A stretch of DNA of 64,000 nt from assembly GCA_027603945.1 (NCBI GenBank), contig JADIIU010000043.1, positions 1 through 64,000 of the forward strand, written 5' to 3'. This DNA is from Terramyces sp. JEL0728 (lineage: Eukaryota > Chytridiomycota > Chytridiomycetes > Rhizophydiales > Terramycetaceae). Made by a program: the position numbers and the translations under genes. Positions 8,789 through 16,977 of this stretch are shown piece after piece. The notes under the pieces are model-generated. The model did no database searches. It had not been told where the DNA came from and saw nothing but the letters and a program-made list of their open reading frames with translations. The number at the start of each line of letters is the position of its first letter. Position 1 is the stretch's first letter.

Positions 8789-10108
8789 ATGATTTTAGGT
8801 CCTGACAACTTTTACGTTTACTCGTTCTTTTTGGTTTACTTGTACGCGGTTGTGCTGTATTCTGGGTATCGATGGCATTATATTCCTAAACGGCAGCGGG
8901 TGTATTACACTGGCTCCATGCTGTTTTATATCCTTGGGTTCAGCTGCTGTATACTCTTTTCAGACACGATTGGCAATTCTTTTGAATGCCAGGTTGGAAG
9001 GAAACTTGTCTATCTGTGTTTTTCTGTTGGGGTGATCATTTGTGTACTTGGCCAATTGAAGAAAGTAGCACATTTTTCAAGGAACAACAGTTTCGGAACA
9101 TTTGCACTTGTTGGTGGGTATTCCTTGAAGATCCTGTCATGTTTCAAAGCCCTGTATGATGTTAACGCGCAATCATCAGATATGTTTGATGAATACTACT
9201 TTTGTTCTAGTGGCTTTGACAGTAGTGCACTTTATTTCGATATCGGTACAAATATCCTGGTGGAAATGTCGATATTACTTCAATATGTGATTTACGCAAA
9301 GGAAAGGAAGGAGGGATTCATGAATGTATTCTACTCGCTGTGGGATTTGGAATGCCGGCTTTACCTTGGCATTATTATTGCGAACGTAGCTTACTTGTTT
9401 TTCAGCTTTGAATCCGTTGAAAACCCTCAGTTCTATTATTCAATCTACACTGCGATACCAACAGTTGCCATGTCCATAGCTATAATTGCACCCGTTGACA
9501 CTTCAAAAAGAGGATTAGATTCTAGTACACCCTTGACCAATTCTTCACTAGGCGAAAAGATTAAGAGTGAACATGAAAAGAAAGCTGTTCGCAAACCAAA
9601 TAGAATTTTTGCAAATCATATTGAAAAGCAGCGGGCTGGACATGGCGATAGCTGCGACGGACTTGGATCTGTCCACGCAACTTCATTCTCTTCGCTGAAT
9701 GACTCTATGAGAAAGTTGAATGAAAATATAGAAGATCAAAAGATACAAAAAAGCGCAGTCAAAGGAAAAGGCAGTCCACTTGCAAGACGACACACAGACA
9801 AAGACAAAACCAAGAACAGTCCAAAATTCATCATTCCAAGCAAAGAACCCGAAGCTAAACAAAGTATATGGGAAAAGTTTTGCGACAAACCATCATTCAA
9901 AAAATGTTTATTCAAAAACAATTCATCTAAAAGCGAGACGCAATTATCAATCGAACAAAAGTTTTCAAATTATTTGAAAGACGGGGATGGGAGCAGTGAT
10001 TTATCGCTTGAAACTCGTAGAATCAGTCCTCATTTTGCTGGTATTTTCCGGAATGAAGAGTGGGTAAGGCAAAGCAACAGTGATTCCGATGATGAAAAAA
10101 GTACTTAG
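8789..10108 (+). CDS. Orphan seven-transmembrane protein with long cytoplasmic tail
   Basis: Single exon; the first in-frame ATG is at 8789 (439 residues). Seven hydrophobic segments are visible in the first about 235 residues, beginning FYVYSFFLVYLYAVVLY and ending YYSIYTAIPTVAMSIAIIA. The remaining about 200 residues are hydrophilic, rich in Ser, Lys and Asp (for example SSLNDSMRKLNENIEDQK, SNSDSDDEKS), like the phosphorylated tail of a G-protein-coupled receptor. I recognise no named GPCR family and see no DRY or NPxxY motif. It lies inside the secreted-peptide cluster, between members 5 and 6, so a role as a receptor for one or more peptides is an attractive but untested idea. Confidence 0.7.
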   Translation: MILGPDNFYVYSFFLVYLYAVVLYSGYRWHYIPKRQRVYYTGSMLFYILGFSCCILFSDTIGNSFECQVGRKLVYLCFSVGVIICVLGQLKKVAHFSRNNSFGTFALVGGYSLKILSCFKALYDVNAQSSDMFDEYYFCSSGFDSSALYFDIGTNILVEMSILLQYVIYAKERKEGFMNVFYSLWDLECRLYLGIIIANVAYLFFSFESVENPQFYYSIYTAIPTVAMSIAIIAPVDTSKRGLDSSTPLTNSSLGEKIKSEHEKKAVRKPNRIFANHIEKQRAGHGDSCDGLGSVHATSFSSLNDSMRKLNENIEDQKIQKSAVKGKGSPLARRHTDKDKTKNSPKFIIPSKEPEAKQSIWEKFCDKPSFKKCLFKNNSSKSETQLSIEQKFSNYLKDGDGSSDLSLETRRISPHFAGIFRNEEWVRQSNSDSDDEKST

Positions 10109-10252
10109 TGCTGTTGAATATATTCCTTTTTTATTCCATGTCTGTACTACCAGATTACTGCCTTTCCATTTACGAATCGCAATATTCTTTACGCCTTGAA
10201 TCCGCCGAGTTTGTGACTGCTTTTAATTGTACCCAAGTTCTGAAGGAGCATT

Positions 10253-10283
10253 GCATTTCGTAAGCGGTAAATGAAATATAAAA
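10253..10283 (+). promoter_or_regulatory. Promoter element and TATA box of peptide 6
   Basis: GCATTTCGTAA (10253-10263) then TATAAAA (10277-10283), 28 bases before the ATG at 10311. The same 11-mer GCATTTCGTAA occurs at 10665-10675, followed by TATAAG at 10682-10687, before peptide 7. An exact 11-base match at similar positions in two divergent peptide genes suggests a shared factor site. Confidence 0.5.
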
Positions 10284-10310
10284 GAAATGTAACTTGACGC
10301 GGTACAGATA

Positions 10311-10430
10311 ATGTTCAAATTAATCGTTATACTTTCCGCTGCCTTCTCTCTGCCAACTCCTTGCAACAATAATAATTCCAGCCAAATTTGCTATATAGCT
10401 GACACTATTCCTAATGCACCATCAAAATAA
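10311..10430 (+). CDS. Small secreted C-x8-C peptide, family member 6
   Basis: Single exon, 39 residues. Signal peptide MFKLIVILSAAFSLP is followed almost at once by the core C-NNNNSSQI-C-Y, so the mature peptide has hardly any spacer before the first cysteine. The tail is the longest of the family (IADTIPNAPSK). Four asparagines fill the variable half of the loop. AATAAA overlaps the stop codon region. The loop half N-N-N-N versus H-S-E-S or F-H-Q-N in others shows that the first four loop residues vary freely while S-x-Q-I-C is fixed. Confidence 0.75.
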   Translation: MFKLIVILSAAFSLPTPCNNNNSSQICYIADTIPNAPSK

Positions 10431-10710
10431 AACTATTTAATCATATTATCTTATTCTAGTCAGCCGTACCCAATTGGTGATACTATGACTCGTTATTTCA
10501 ACACTTCAACGCAATTAAAGTACAGGAATTCTGGTTGGAGCAGTGTAACTGTTGCACTCATCACACTGAATGCCGCTTGTGGCTCTTTGGCTGTCATTCA
10601 CCGAATTTTGTGCAAAGAGTGCTTTTACCGAGAGATCACAAAATTTCGCAAACTGTAATTGACGGCATTTCGTAATTGTTCTATAAGAAAATCAAAAGGG
10701 AATTCAAATT

Positions 10711-10833
10711 ATGTTTAAACTGTTAATCGCCGCTCTGTTTTCTGCACTCGTTGCTGTATCAATAGACATTGACCATCCAAAACACTGCCATTCAGAATCA
10801 TCAAGTCAAATTTGTCATGCAGTTGGGCAATAA
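10711..10833 (+). CDS. Small secreted C-x8-C peptide, family member 7
   Basis: Single exon, 40 residues. Signal peptide MFKLLIAALFSALVAV, spacer SIDIDHPKH, core C-HSESSSQI-C-H, tail AVGQ. The loop is one substitution class away from member 3 (HSESSNQL). The 11-base promoter element GCATTTCGTAA is at 10665-10675. AATAAA appears about 45 bases after the stop. It is the last member, 65 bases from the 3' end of the PAQR gene on the other strand. Confidence 0.75.
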   Translation: MFKLLIAALFSALVAVSIDIDHPKHCHSESSSQICHAVGQ

Positions 10834-10898
10834 CACTGTAGAAATGATAAACAATTACACTGTCAAACCAATAGATTTAAATAAAGATTGCAATTTAT

Positions 10899-12013
10899 TC
10901 AATGTTTCTTGAACCAGCTAATCATTTGCTGATCTGAATGAACGCACTGCGAATTGCTTGTATGCCACCAGCTGTACATTCGATAAATCGCAAGATAATT
11001 CGCAATCACAGCAGAATAAACAAATAAATGCCAAATCTGATGCGAACTGCCAAAAATATCAAACCTGGTAGGAACCCATCTTTCTGGAATATGCAGAATG
11101 TAAAATACCACTCCAATAAGATATAGGCTCCACGTCATCAATAAATCTCCAAAGGAATACGAGTGGGTCGACATTGAAAGGCCGTATCTGTATATATGGT
11201 GCAACAACGGAATAGTTCCAGTTGCACCAGCAAAAACAAATATGTTTGTCCGCAACCATCTGTACTGCACAGTTTCATACTTGTGCCCCAAAGTAATATA
11301 CATCTACCTTAAAACCAATTACTGTCAAAGCCCCAATAAGAATCGAGCAAACCAGGTAAACAGGCTTATAGAAAGAATCACAGTAAAATCCATAATAAAT
11401 ACAGGGCACATACTGTCCACTAAATTAATCTTACTTACACTCCTAGAAATACTATCCCCGCATAATCAGCTTTGTTACAAGTAACAGAAACTCTTCTAGA
11501 ATGGCAAGTACACAAATGGAACACAGTCGAGCAAGCAAGACAAGCAAACGCACCGCTAAAAAACGAAAAGAAACTCAAGTAATCATAAACGGTATTCGTA
11601 TCAAACTCCTGCATCCGATAAAAGTACGTATAATACATGAGCGGGAAGAGTGATAGCGAGCCTAACAGATGCGTGTAAACGTTTCCTGTTTCGTTATGCA
11701 AGTACAATAGCGATAGTATACATCCTGTCCATGAATTTGTTTGGCGTCTGTAACCGGTAAGTATGTATTCGTTGTCGCAGGACCAGATAGAAGCGTGTTT
11801 TATAGTCGTTGTATAAATATTAACTGAGTTCCTGTAATCATTTTCAAACTGTTTGTAATCTACCAATCGTGATAATATTTGTACTTGTGGTTTTGCAGTG
11901 ATGTTTGGTGATATTAGCGGCTGAGTGGCTTCTTGGATCTTTGTGGTTACCGCACGCAGTTTTGTTGAGGGGTCTCTGGATGACTGTCTCGATCTAATTC
12001 TAATTTCAGACAT
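10899..12013 (-). CDS. PAQR-family seven-TM receptor (AdipoR/Izh-like), paralogue 1
   Basis: Three exons (12013-11439, 11419-11308, 11279-10899) with introns of 19 and 28 nt; 355 residues. A cytosolic N-terminus is followed by EYILTGYRRQ, then the first-helix motif YLHNETGNVYTHLLG typical of PAQR proteins, STVFHLCTCHS (zinc-binding H of helix 2), and near the end SSHQIWHLFVY (the second zinc H-x3-H pair). These three histidine sites form the Zn2+ centre of ceramidase-like AdipoR receptors. Fungal members (Izh) affect sterol and zinc homeostasis. Its paralogue lies at 13959-15005. Its 3' end is 65 bases from secreted-peptide gene 7, which makes it one of several receptor-like genes beside the peptide cluster. 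Confidence 0.88.
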
Positions 12014-12062
12014 TTTTATTTATGGTAAAATTCGGGGTGTAATTTGGAATTGAAATCTTGTG

Positions 12063-12134
12063 TCTTTGTTAGTATAGTGGTTAGTATCTCCGCCTGTCAC
12101 GCGGAAGACCGGGGTTCGATTCCCCGACAAAGAG
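12063..12134 (+). tRNA. tRNA-Asp (GTC)
   Basis: A 72-nt cloverleaf: acceptor TCTTTGT pairs with ACAAAGA, discriminator G; D arm TAGTATAGTGGTTAGTA; anticodon stem CCGCC..GGCGG-type with loop TGTCACG giving anticodon GTC; T arm CCGGGGTTCGATTCCCCG-type. No intron. It is followed by TTTTTT (12135-12140), a normal RNA polymerase III stop. It lies between the starts of the PAQR gene and the 3' end of the Crinkler-like gene. Confidence 0.95.
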
Positions 12135-12231
12135 TTTTTTGTTGGATCCGAATAACATTTTTGCAAAGCTACACGTCTACTTGGATATCGAATCGCGCTG
12201 AAATTCAACCTATACAAAGCTTTATTCACAT

Positions 12232-13919
12232 TTAAATCATTTTTGCAACCCCAAAGTCAATTAATTTGATATCTCCTTCAGCAGTCAAAATAACATTCTC
12301 TGGTCGCAAATCATCATGAACTACACCGACAGATTTTAATTCTTTTACCGCCTCTCCCAACTTTTTCTTTAAAACATCATCTCCTCTCCAGTCGCAGTGT
12401 TTTCCTTGAATAAAGTCCATCGCAATGAAGTGTTGTCCAAAGTATTCGCATTCCCCATAATACTTTGGAACACACTTTAATTTGTAATTTGATAATTTTC
12501 GATATATTTTGATCTCGTTCTTCAACATTTGATAGCCATCACGATTATTAAAAGTGTCACAACATTTTACAACAATGTTGGTGTCTTTTAATCGAATTGC
12601 TGACCCAGTTGCTCCAGAACCAACAAATGTTCCATTTCTAAGTGCATTGATATCAAGATGGTATCTTTTGAGCTTAACGTTCATGTCTGTTGAGTAATTG
12701 CTGCAATTATCTGATTTTTCTTGTGAATCATCAATCTCCATATGTTCTTGAGAGTTCGATTCATCAGACGACGACTCCACATCATCATCAAATTCTGTAT
12801 AAGGCATTGCACCGTCATTTGGACTTGATTCAATGCCGTTACTATTATTTCCAACTACTAGACGAATAAAATAATAAATGGACTGTAATAGTGTTGGAGA
12901 CGTGGAATAATGGTATATTGCATCGCTGATAAGAAGTCTTCCTTCACTTGGTCTATGCAAAAAATATGTTACATCATAACAAGTCACGCATCCATACTTT
13001 AGATTGTTGAATGCTAAATATCCATAAACTTGCTTGATCACTGTGAAAACCTCCTTTCTTTTTAATTCAGGTCGAGTGTTGGAGCTTTTATCATATTTCC
13101 TATCTTTCCTATACATTTCGATTAAATCAAACAGTTCATTTTCATTTTTTTGCACAGGCAATGTATCAGGGGATTTATCTTCAATAAAGGACACAACTTT
13201 CGGACCAAATGTTAATAAAAAATCTGGCTTTCCAATAAATTTAACACAGTTATTTCCCTCACTTGGGTTTTCAGTAAATGCCTGCGCTTTTGTCACGAAT
13301 TTGCAATTTCTTCCTTCATCCCTAAATATCCTATTGAAGTTATGTAAATGATTATGAATAATCGTGTCAACGTCCTTTTCTGAACCGATTTCAACAGTTG
13401 AAGTACCCGGTAACTTGACATCATTTCCAATTCGGGTATTAGGATATGAATAGTTTGCTGCGTCTGACTTGAAAGCTTCCCAGCGTCCCATATACTTTGG
13501 AGTTCTCGGATGACCTCTTTCGGTCTGAGTGCCAGACTTTACTTCCAACGCTTTTTCGACTGGTTCAAGAATATTCGATAGAAACCTCCTAATTGTTTCC
13601 TGTTTTGTATCAATTAATAGTGCTGTGTCTTCCGTATTTCCAAAGGTCAATTCTGTCAGCAGTTGGCCGCCTTTAAGAGCATCATTCTCCAAGTTCCCTA
13701 TAGTCAAATATTATTATTACCAATATGCAGTGTTACGTTTTCTGGTAAACCAAAGATACTTTTTCGTTCTGGTTCTGCTAGAAAAGCTCCAATTAAATCG
13801 GCGACGTTCGAAAGAGGTAATCCTCTCTCTTTTCCATCCGGGTGAAAGTTAGTGTGTATTTGAACAGTAAGGTTATTCCCATATCGAATCCAAAAGGTCC
13901 TATTCCCATTTTGATTCAT
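12232..13919 (-). CDS. Crinkler-like effector: header, PD-(D/E)xK nuclease and short kinase domain
   Basis: Exons 13919-13721 and 13697-12232 with a 23-nt intron; 554 residues. The N-terminus (LPLSNVADLIGAFLAEPE) resembles the header of Crinkler-type proteins. A middle region has KPDFLLTFGPKVVSFIEDK, the P-D..E-x-K pattern of restriction-like nucleases. The C-terminus is a small kinase: GSGATGSAI loop, VVK lysine, VVHDDLRPENVIL catalytic loop, LIDFGVAK metal loop, and the protein ends four residues later. Nuclease-kinase pairs are a known Crinkler architecture; these proteins act as secreted or selfish effectors in oomycetes, chytrids and glomeromycetes. I see no signal peptide. The stop right after DFG means most of the C-lobe is missing, either normal for this short type or a truncation. 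Confidence 0.65.
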
Positions 13920-13958
13920 TTTTGGGAAGAAATTTGTGGCTAATAAAATCAGTCAAGA

Positions 13959-15005
13959 TCATTTATTAAACCAATTGATCATTTCTTGATCGGAAACCAA
14001 GCATTGAGGGTTGTTATTATGCCACCAATAGTACATTCTAAAGACCGCAAAATAATGACTAATAACACCTGAATACACGCACAAATGCCATATTTGATGA
14101 GAGTGGCCAAATATATCAAAAGCATACGGGATCCAACGTTCAGGTATACGGTAAGCATAAATAAAAGCTCCTCCCAAGTACGAAGCACCCATTATCAAGA
14201 CGTATTCAACAGCGAATGACTCAAATGCCATATTAACTCCATATCGCCATACGTGGTGGAATAGCGGAACCACTCCCAGCGATCCCAAAAGAGTAAACAC
14301 ACCAGTTCGCAACCAACGATACTGCGGTGTAGCATACTTGTGCCCCAAAGTAATATAAATCTACATTAAAACCAAATACAGTAAAAGCACCGCACACACT
14401 GATAGCAGCCAAATACAATGTCCTATAAAAAGAATCGCAATAAAATCCATAATACAGACACGGCACAAACGACCCGCTAATTTAAAATCAACTTACACTT
14501 GCAAAAATACAATTCCAACGTAATCCGCTTTGTTGCAACCCACAGATACGTGTCTAGAATGGCAGGTGAACAGGTGGAATACAGTTGAACATCCTAGACA
14601 TGCAATAGATCCAATGAAAAACGGAGTTAGAGCGAGGTAATCGTAGATACTCGTTGATTCGCTAGTCATCCATTGGAAAAATGTAAAGTAAATCAATGGG
14701 AATATAGTTAATAATCCAATCAAGTGTGTATAAACGTTCCCTGTTTCATTGTGAAGGTAAGTGAGAGATAAAATACATCCCCGAAAAGAATTTGTTTGTC
14801 TTCTGTATCCATGCAAGATATAATCAGTATCACCAAACCAGACGGGAGCGTACTTTCTGGTAGTTGTGAAAATATTGATAGAGTTTTCATGGTTACTAAA
14901 TTGCTTGTAATCTGCATACCTGGCAAGTTTGATTGGTTTCTCTTCTGGCTGTTTTTGCAGCGGTTGCTTTGAAGTTGCCCTTGCCCGGATTTTTATTTCT
15001 TGCAT
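13959..15005 (-). CDS. PAQR-family seven-TM receptor (AdipoR/Izh-like), paralogue 2
   Basis: Three exons (15005-14497, 14476-14365, 14336-13959) with introns of 20 and 28 nt in the same places as paralogue 1; 332 residues. Motifs: YILHGYRRQTNS, YLHNETGNVYTHLIG, STVFHLFTCHSRH (zinc His), FNYATPQYRWLRTGVF (matching the FATPKHRQTRAGVF-type loop of AdipoR), and HSHQIWHLCVYSG (zinc H-x3-H). All zinc ligands are present. The second intron is nearly identical in sequence to that of paralogue 1 (27 of 28 bases) although the exons have diverged. The gene pair encloses the tRNA and the Crinkler-like gene, so those may have been inserted after the duplication. Confidence 0.88.
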
Positions 15006-15286
15006 ACACTTTTTTGTTTTTGGTTTGAGAATTTATTTAGCCGTCCGCTTGTGATAATTTTCATAGTATTAGGATCAATCAAACTTGACCGTAGCAAGTG
15101 GGGAGCTGTATGGATTGCTTGTAATTTTAGAATTACTAATAACCACACTACCAGGATGTGCAACTTGTGTTCAGTATCCAAGCAGTAAGCAACTCGCACG
15201 ATTAGGACTAATACCAATGCGAAAGTAGAAAAACTAAAATCTGCCAAATTTCTTTGATGGAACAAACTAAGCAAGTATTTTATTAT

Positions 15287-15826
15287 TCAATCACTGTAAT
15301 CGCCATCTGGTTCGTATTCACTTTCAGACTGCTCGTATTCGCTACCGTTATCTTGCTCTGACTCTGACTCATAATCATCGTCTTCATACTCTTCCTCTTC
15401 CTTTTCTTGCTGAATTTCCTGAATTTCAACCTGTCTTTCATTCCCCAATCTAAGCTTGTACTCTTCTTCCTCCTGCACAAGTGTGGAATCATACTGATAA
15501 TTTCCCTCCTTCATATCAAATACTCCGCACTCTAAATCCATTTGGATGTGCTTGCCATCAACGTTCTCCAAATTCACATCGATATTCTGTTTGATTTTTT
15601 CTTGCAATTCGTTATTTGATTGCTCTAGTTGTGGAAGGAAAGTTTGTACCCGGGATAGAATATCAGTATCTGGTTTGAATGTTTTCGGTTTGTTGATGTA
15701 GAGCATGGAAGGCAGTTCCTCTCCCTTTCTCTTCCCTGATACCTTTTCTACTTCAACTGACGAATCCACAACAGTCTCTACTGGCGACTGACCTCCAACT
15801 TCCTCAATCAGTTTTTTCAATTCCAT
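15287..15826 (-). CDS. NOPCHAP1: NOPCHAP1-like snoRNP assembly chaperone
   Basis: Single exon, 179 residues. The core DILSRVQTFLPQLEQSNNEL followed by an I-Q-M-D-L-E-C-G-V-F-D stretch matches the conserved block of NOPCHAP1 (C12orf45), where a helix with RLQSFLPQM precedes I-E-M-D-L-G-L-G-V. NOPCHAP1 bridges NOP58 and the R2TP/AAA+ machinery in box C/D snoRNP assembly. The C-terminal 45 residues are extremely acidic (E/D/S/Y), which is common in nucleolar chaperones. Its ATG is only 15 bases from the divergent ATG of the TFIIH subunit gene, so the two share a minimal promoter or start transcription inside each other. Confidence 0.75.
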   Translation of the reverse strand: MELKKLIEEVGGQSPVETVVDSSVEVEKVSGKRKGEELPSMLYINKPKTFKPDTDILSRVQTFLPQLEQSNNELQEKIKQNIDVNLENVDGKHIQMDLECGVFDMKEGNYQYDSTLVQEEEEYKLRLGNERQVEIQEIQQEKEEEEYEDDDYESESEQDNGSEYEQSESEYEPDGDYSD

Positions 15827-15841
15827 TTAAAAAAAACCAAA

Positions 15842-16045
15842 ATGGTAAAAGCTATAAAAGGAGTCCTGGTAGAATGCGATCAGTCTGTAAAAACCATAAT
15901 AATGGACCTGGATTCAAAAATGAAGTTTGTGATTGAAGATTTAGATGATACCCATTTGTTTATTGAAAGTAGTAAATTGAATGAAATCAAGCAGCGACTG
16001 GATGATATCCTTGAAGAAAATACTTATAAATTGGAAATAAATTGA
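15842..16045 (+). CDS. GTF2H5: TFIIH subunit Tfb5/GTF2H5 (TTDA)
   Basis: Single exon, 67 residues, the full length of the family (67-72). It aligns along its whole length: KAIKGVLVECDQSVKTIIM, then MKFVIEDLDDTHLFIESS, matching human LKGVLIECDPAMKQ and FIIQDIDDTHVFV. The protein forms a dimer with Tfb2/p52 and stabilises TFIIH for nucleotide-excision repair and transcription. Divergent from the NOPCHAP1-like gene with 15 bases between start codons. Confidence 0.93.
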   Translation: MVKAIKGVLVECDQSVKTIIMDLDSKMKFVIEDLDDTHLFIESSKLNEIKQRLDDILEENTYKLEIN

Positions 16046-16124
16046 TTTTGATTTTGTATATGGGTTTATTACTGTTTTGGCAAGATAGGTCGAAAGACAC
16101 AGCAAGTCTGCATAGCACAACCAG

Positions 16125-16778
16125 CTACGGCTTGAAATACTGATGGAATAAAAGATTTTGGACAAGCGAATACAAGGCAGAGCATACCCAATAAAACACT
16201 ATCCCACTACTTACTTGACTGGCAACAATAACAGAAACAAGAGACAAAATCCGCATAAACATTTTCCCAATCTTGTTGAATTCAATATTAGCCAGATGCA
16301 ACAATCCAATCAAAATAGGCGCGATAAGTGTAGGATCAGGTATCGATAAATCCTCCATCCAAAGTATCCCTTCTTCTTTTACACCTGGCAAAACAGTGTC
16401 CTCAAATATAGTTGATCCGACAACCTGTCTAACTTGCATTGTCATAAAAACAAAAAATGGAATTTGTAAAAACGGCAATGAGATTGATTTCCAGGCTTGG
16501 ATATCGAACGTCTGTTTCAACTCTGCTAGCTTCTTTCTATACTTTAATTCTGCATCTGGCTGCTTTACAAGGGTCGTCTTCCATGCACTAATCAGCGGTT
16601 GAACTGTTTTCAGTTTTGCGTTCCGCTGTTGCTGAAGGTAAGCGAATGGCAGAGTGAATAGCGTTCTTCCTAGTATTGTTGTCGTTAGAATTGCAGTTGG
16701 CCAGTCCATGTATTCGTGCAAGTGTATTATTACATTGTAATTTCTCTTTTGAAATAATCTTGCAGATCTTGCAAACAT
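16125..16778 (-). CDS. COX18: COX18, mitochondrial OXA1-family insertase
   Basis: Single exon, 217 residues. A basic, Arg-rich presequence (FARSARLFQKRN) suggests mitochondrial import. The OXA1/YidC fold follows: DWPTAILTTTILGRTLFTLPF (first membrane segment), a charged coiled loop (QQQRNAKLKTVQP..LAELKQTFD), SISLPFLQIPFFVFMTMQ, LIAPILIGLLHLANIEF, and VSSGIVFYWVCSALYSL near the end. COX18 moves the C-terminal tail of Cox2 across the inner membrane. The short length and absence of a long C-terminal coiled coil favour COX18 over OXA1. The frame stays open through a possible GTAAGT..AG pair near the 3' end; I keep it as coding because the last segment is family-like. Confidence 0.85.
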   Translation of the reverse strand: MFARSARLFQKRNYNVIIHLHEYMDWPTAILTTTILGRTLFTLPFAYLQQQRNAKLKTVQPLISAWKTTLVKQPDAELKYRKKLAELKQTFDIQAWKSISLPFLQIPFFVFMTMQVRQVVGSTIFEDTVLPGVKEEGILWMEDLSIPDPTLIAPILIGLLHLANIEFNKIGKMFMRILSLVSVIVASQVSSGIVFYWVCSALYSLVQNLLFHQYFKP

Positions 16779-16977
16779 TTTTCAGAGAATTCCTTGGACA
16801 AAATTAAATGGGATCCTTGCTGAAATACTACCTCTGATATATCTTGTATTTCTAAAGATTCTTGAGAATTCACTATAGCATGTAAACTAATAATCAATAT
16901 TTATTTCATTAGCTTGTAATAAGAGAATAGTTTGTTTAGCAGTTGCTTTTCTTGTTTATATCTAGATTAATAATATT

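Noticed and set aside
4617..10833. Peptides as ribosomally made cyclic peptides of the dikaritin or borosin type
   Set aside because: Those precursors carry tandem core repeats with Kex2 sites or a fused methyltransferase; these have a single core, no dibasic sites and no UstY- or methyltransferase-like neighbour.
12044..12235. Open frame of 63 codons over the tRNA
   Set aside because: It is simply the tRNA-Asp sequence and flank read as codons; the cloverleaf and Pol III terminator explain it.
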